Assembly: GCA_937896835.1 (NCBI GenBank)
Contig: CALBOJ010000078.1
Coordinates: 1 to 6,835, forward strand
DNA from: an uncultured Collinsella sp.
Lineage (GTDB): Bacteria; Actinomycetota; Coriobacteriia; Coriobacteriales; Coriobacteriaceae
Direction of reading: 5' to 3'
Length of the DNA stretch: 6,835 bases
Shown here: positions 3,762 to 6,835 of the stretch, piece after piece
Numbering within the stretch: the first letter of the stretch is position 1
How the letters are laid out: the number at the start of each line of letters is the position of its first letter
The notes under the pieces: model-generated
The model's database searches: none
What the model saw: the letters and a program-made list of their open reading frames with translations, nothing else
Told to the model about the DNA's origin: nothing
Program-made: the position numbers and the translations under genes

Positions 3762-5984
3762 ATGAATATGCTCAAAATCTCGAAGGCGATCTTTAGGTCG
3801 CTTCTCTCCTCCAGGTCGCTCTGTGTTGTCGTTGTTGCGTTGATGGTTCTTTGTGCTCTGCCCGTCTTCAGGAGCGCGGCTGGCATCGACGGACGGGTCG
3901 AATACCTCGAGTCGGGAATAACCCGTGTTGAGCAGGAATTGTCAGCATCCTATGCGGATGCGCTTGTGAATGCGGGGGAGGACGGTGTCTGTACCTCTTC
4001 ATCAAGCATGCCCGCGCTTCTGTACCCTCTTGCCGCGGGACGTCTTATCTTGGCACCGCTCTCTCCCCTACTTCCGTTTCTGCAGATATCGGATGGAGAG
4101 TACACCTATTATGACGGATCGAAGGAGTACTTGCTATGGGTCGCAACGGCCGTTGCCGTCTCGTTCCTTGCCGCGCGTCTTAACAAACGTGAAAAGCTCA
4201 TCATCCAGGCACCGATGGGCGAGCTGGGTAGACTTGTTGCATCGAGCGTATGGGCGAGTGTTTTTGCAATGCTTGCCGTCCTCGCCATCAATCTTCCAGG
4301 GATAATCGCCGCGCTTGTGAAGAATGGCCCGGGCTCGCCGTTCTATCCGATAGGCTACATTCAATATGCGACTCCGGTTATCAAACCGGCTTGGCTGGTG
4401 TTCGCGCAGACGGCCATCTTGCAATTCTTGGTGGCAGCGTTCATCTCGCTTGTCGTTCACCTTGCCGTGAAGATTGCCAATAACCCTACGCTTGGAATCG
4501 TGTTCGTATGTGCCCTGATGGGGGTGACGATGGTTCCCGGGTATTACGGAAGATCCATCGCTTTACGTGAGTTCGCCCTGTTGAATCCCCTTACGTATGC
4601 GAACACTGAGTTGACCGTCGGCGCCTATAGCCCGTACCCGACAACGCAGATAGTGAATCTGCCTGGACTTTGCTTCGAGCGTGGCGCGATTGCCCTCGTA
4701 TGCGCAATCGGGATCGAGGTGCTGGCAATTAGCCTGCTTTGCGTTGCTGGAAAGAGCGGCTGCGCGTGCCCGATATCCCCGATTTGTCTTGAGAGAGGTT
4801 CCTTCACTGCATCGAGAACGGCAACTCGTTCGAGCGCTTGTGCCTTCGCCGTTGCATACGTAAGAACGATGGGGAAACTGCTCCTGCGTTCTCCTACCCT
4901 CGCCGTATGCGCGATTGCAATGTCGACGACGATGCTGGCCCCGGCTCTGGTCGAGATGTTTCCTGACGCTGATAACGTTTCCGCTGTTCGGTATAGGGAT
5001 GGAGAGCTCCGTTCAATAGATCGGTATCTAGAGCAGAACGCTGCGAATATGGACGTCGAGGGCAAAGCGGCCCTGGAAGACATGCGGGATGCTCTTTCGG
5101 GTTTCGTGTACGCGCCTATGCCTGCGGAGGGGTTTCGAAGCCTTGCGACGTACGAGCGCGCTCGAGGTGAGCTGGGCGCGGCAGATGCGACTCTCCTGCA
5201 ATCGATCGGAATCGAGCCGGAGACTCCTTCTCGTGCGGAGGCGCGCGCCCTTCTGCTTGAGTCGATCGCGAGCTTGCCGGACCCCAAGGTTTACGAGTTA
5301 AGTACGAAGATGCCCCCATTAATCCTCCTTTCGTATCTCCAGGCAGCGCTTCCCTCCTTATTTTTGCTGTTGCCCGTGGTTGTCACATCGCTCGCGTGCA
5401 CCCACCTGCAGTGTCGTTCCCTTCTGGTTCTCCAGATCCCCGCAACAGCGCATGTGCGTTTTCTGACGGCTGTTGCGCTGGCTCTCCTGCTTGGCTTGGT
5501 GCTGCTTTTGGTGTCGATGGTTCCCGCTGTCGTTGTGTCCGTGATTAAGAACGGTGCGGGTGGATCGGAGTATCCCGTCGCTCTCATTCGGGCGGGAGCT
5601 TCGACAACGTCCACGGTGGGGGAGGCGGTGTTGTGCAGTATTCCGTTGCTGGTCATGGCATACGGCGTGATTTCCGTCGTCGCTGCGTTGACAGCAGCGA
5701 TTAGCCGCAACTCCGTTGTCACCGGAATGGTTTGCGCGGTTCTCTTGGTGTTGGGTTCGTTGAGCGCTCATGTTGAAAGCGTGGGCATGGGCGTCGCGCT
5801 GCTGGCTCCATTCGCCTCGTTTGATCCCGCTTCCCAGGTGGGGACGATTGGGTTCCTTGGGCGAGGGACGAACGCGATGCCTTTTGGAGAGGTCGTCGGC
5901 GCATCGGGCGCTCTGCTGGTGGTCTTGGGCGCCGTATCTCCGTTGATGGTGCGCCTGAGTGTTCCAAAGATCGAAAGGGGATGA
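3762..5984 (+). CDS. Large polytopic membrane protein, duplicated ABC-2-like permease
   Basis: A 740-residue integral membrane protein with about twelve hydrophobic segments in two similar sets of six. The first set lies at roughly residues 20-36, 122-140, 163-183, 212-235, 242-258 and 309-328. The second starts at 378-397 and continues at 519-544, 568-592, two segments between about 617 and 675, and 715-735. Each half has one membrane segment, then an extracytoplasmic domain (about 37-120 and 400-517), then a membrane bundle. The halves share matching motifs: ALVKNGPGSPFYP (184-196) against SVIKNGAGGSEYP (593-605), and LLNPLTYANTELTVG (273-287) against LLAPFASFDPASQVG (680-694), at a nearly constant offset of 407-408 residues. 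It is therefore a fused permease pseudo-dimer. The next gene, an ABC ATPase, starts at its stop codon and is presumably its motor. By layout it corresponds to the large membrane protein of lactococcin-972 loci (about 650 residues, often called immunity protein), though it has more membrane segments. Role by inference: export, immunity or extrusion of the secreted protein. Confidence 0.85.
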   Translation: MNMLKISKAIFRSLLSSRSLCVVVVALMVLCALPVFRSAAGIDGRVEYLESGITRVEQELSASYADALVNAGEDGVCTSSSSMPALLYPLAAGRLILAPLSPLLPFLQISDGEYTYYDGSKEYLLWVATAVAVSFLAARLNKREKLIIQAPMGELGRLVASSVWASVFAMLAVLAINLPGIIAALVKNGPGSPFYPIGYIQYATPVIKPAWLVFAQTAILQFLVAAFISLVVHLAVKIANNPTLGIVFVCALMGVTMVPGYYGRSIALREFALLNPLTYANTELTVGAYSPYPTTQIVNLPGLCFERGAIALVCAIGIEVLAISLLCVAGKSGCACPISPICLERGSFTASRTATRSSACAFAVAYVRTMGKLLLRSPTLAVCAIAMSTTMLAPALVEMFPDADNVSAVRYRDGELRSIDRYLEQNAANMDVEGKAALEDMRDALSGFVYAPMPAEGFRSLATYERARGELGAADATLLQSIGIEPETPSRAEARALLLESIASLPDPKVYELSTKMPPLILLSYLQAALPSLFLLLPVVVTSLACTHLQCRSLLVLQIPATAHVRFLTAVALALLLGLVLLLVSMVPAVVVSVIKNGAGGSEYPVALIRAGASTTSTVGEAVLCSIPLLVMAYGVISVVAALTAAISRNSVVTGMVCAVLLVLGSLSAHVESVGMGVALLAPFASFDPASQVGTIGFLGRGTNAMPFGEVVGASGALLVVLGAVSPLMVRLSVPKIERG
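5974..5980 (+). promoter_or_regulatory. Ribosome binding site of the ABC ATPase gene
   Basis: AAAGGGG lies within the last permease codons. It directly abuts the ATG at 5981, which is too close, and is 9 bases from the ATG at 5990, an acceptable distance. This favours 5990, although the ATGA overlap of the ATG at 5981 with the permease stop could support coupled initiation. Confidence 0.45.
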
Positions 5985-5989
5985 TCTCG

Positions 5990-6730
5990 ATGATTGACCT
6001 TCAAACGCTGACGATCTCTTATGGAAAGAAGGTGCTCGTAGATTCGGTGAACGCTGAGTTTGCCCCGGGTACGGTCTACGGTCTCGTCGCTCCGAACGGG
6101 CATGGAAAGACGACGTTGCTGCGTGCGATGGCAGGTTTGCCGGGTCCTCGCGTGGACGGGAGCATCGTTCTGGATGAGGTGCAGGGTACGGGTGCGAGAG
6201 AGGTCCGTTCTATGATCTTCTATGCACCTGGTGAGGGGACGCTGCTGTATCCCGGATTGCGTGCGGAAGATCACCTCAAGATGGTTTGCGATATGTGGCC
6301 GCATGCTCGCGATATCGAAGAGATAGTGGAACAAACGCAGATAGGCGAGTTCGCGAAGATGAGGATCCGCACTCTGAGCCAGGGCATGAAGCAGCAGCTT
6401 ACCCTGGCGATTGCGTATGCGACGGGCGCGCGGTACCTTCTATTAGATGAGCCCATGAACGCGCTCGACCCCAGCAGGGTGGACTTGCATTCCGAGATTC
6501 TCAGGAAGCTGGCCGATTCTGGTACGTGCATCATCATGTCATCCCACATCTTGGATTCGGTCGATAGGCTGTGCGATGAGATTCTGTTTTTGAAGGATGG
6601 GAGGCTCATTAGAAGCATTCCGCAAGATGATGCTGCGCCGAAGTCTCCTGGATCCCATTTCGCAAAGCCTGCCGGACGCGCCGAGGGTGCGCTAAGCACG
6701 TATCGGCGACTCTACGAAAAGGGCGGGTAG
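5990..6730 (+). CDS. ABC transporter ATP-binding protein
   Basis: A 246-residue single nucleotide-binding domain that would dimerise and power the upstream permease at the inner face of the membrane. The motifs in order are Walker A APNGHGKT (34-41), signature LSQGM (129-133), Walker B YLLLDEP (149-155) with catalytic glutamate E154, D-loop ALDP (158-161) and H-loop H186 in MSSH. Two deviations stand out. The first Walker A glycine is alanine (A34), and the position where the Q-loop glutamine is expected, in YAPGEGTLLYP (78-88), is glycine (G81). Similar APNG-type Walker A loops do occur in Gram-positive bacteriocin and antibiotic ABC proteins. About 30 residues after residue 215 form a low-conservation tail rich in alanine, proline and serine. 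The start at 5990 gives the usual opening MIDLQTLTISYGKK; the ATG at 5981, overlapping the permease stop, adds three residues and remains possible. Spacing shows cotranscription and probably translational coupling with the permease. Confidence 0.93.
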   Translation: MIDLQTLTISYGKKVLVDSVNAEFAPGTVYGLVAPNGHGKTTLLRAMAGLPGPRVDGSIVLDEVQGTGAREVRSMIFYAPGEGTLLYPGLRAEDHLKMVCDMWPHARDIEEIVEQTQIGEFAKMRIRTLSQGMKQQLTLAIAYATGARYLLLDEPMNALDPSRVDLHSEILRKLADSGTCIIMSSHILDSVDRLCDEILFLKDGRLIRSIPQDDAAPKSPGSHFAKPAGRAEGALSTYRRLYEKGG

Positions 6731-6732
6731 AA

Positions 6733-6835
6733 ATGCAAGTTAAAAATCTATGTGGCCAATGTGATACCGTTGAACCCGCGTATCGATACCGCTCAGCCAT
6801 TCGCCTCGCCCCCGTCGCACGTATCTTCATCCGGT
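6733..6835 (+). CDS. Start of a further operon gene, truncated by window edge
   Basis: An ATG two bases after the ATPase stop opens a frame that stays open for 34 codons to the window end. A purine-rich GGGCGGG at about 6721-6727 lies in ribosome-binding distance. The peptide begins MQVKNLCGQCDTVEPAYRYR, contains a C-x-x-C pair at residues 7 and 10, and becomes basic and hydrophobic (RLAPVARIFIR). That could be the cytosolic lead-in to a first membrane segment, so a second permease-like component is possible. Too little is visible for a family call. The two-base spacing and the same strand make membership in the export operon likely. Confidence 0.5.
   Translation, partial: MQVKNLCGQCDTVEPAYRYRSAIRLAPVARIFIR

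Noticed and set aside
4625..5287. 220-codon minus-strand open frame
   Set aside because: It is antisense to the permease, arginine/serine-rich, with no ribosome binding site and no recognisable domain.
1..6835. CRISPR array or long tandem repeats
   Set aside because: No regularly spaced repeats of 20 or more bases were seen; the only repeats are the short ones listed.

Overview
The window reads as bacterial DNA of fairly high GC. The flanking core genes are clearly richer in GC than the centre. The citrate synthase contains an AEHGGGNN motif, there is a small stand-alone ACT-domain protein, and the accessory genes have Gram-positive-type ribosome binding sites. Together these suggest a gut-type Actinomycetota of the Coriobacteriia (Collinsella-like). 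That taxonomic call is an inference from protein flavour, not something proven here.

Left part, minus strand, positions 1-1313: a housekeeping pair. A stand-alone ACT-domain regulatory protein (1026-1313) is followed 74 bases later by citrate synthase, whose 3' end lies beyond the left edge. Positions 1314-1709 hold no convincing gene. They carry a -10-like element inside an imperfect palindrome, a 10-base direct repeat and two overlapping GC-rich hairpins.

Middle part, minus strand, positions 1710-3209: an accessory segment. A DUF2975 membrane protein and a YozG-type XRE regulator form a two-gene operon. Directly behind the regulator's TAG stop, in the same frame, lies the catalytic half of a tyrosine recombinase without its N-terminal domains. 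This looks like a decayed mobile-element integrase and marks the region as acquired DNA.

The AT-rich divergent intergenic region (3210-3329) contains two dyads. A 19-bp operator-like palindrome overlaps the best minus-strand promoter and abuts a TTGACT box facing right.

Right part, plus strand, positions 3330-6835: a tightly packed export operon. It encodes (1) a 121-residue secreted protein with a clean signal peptide and four cysteines in the mature part, (2) a perfect 10-bp hairpin, (3) a 740-residue polytopic membrane protein made of two homologous ABC-2-like permease halves, (4) an ABC ATPase with unusual Walker A and Q-loop residues, and (5) the first 34 codons of a further gene cut by the window edge. 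The layout resembles lactococcin-972-type bacteriocin loci (Sec-secreted bacteriocin, large membrane protein, ABC ATPase). The secreted protein also shares a sparse W/Y-N-S-H-S pattern with that family. The most economical hypothesis is a divergent secreted bacteriocin or toxin with its own immunity/efflux ABC transporter, possibly controlled by the divergently encoded XRE/DUF2975 pair.
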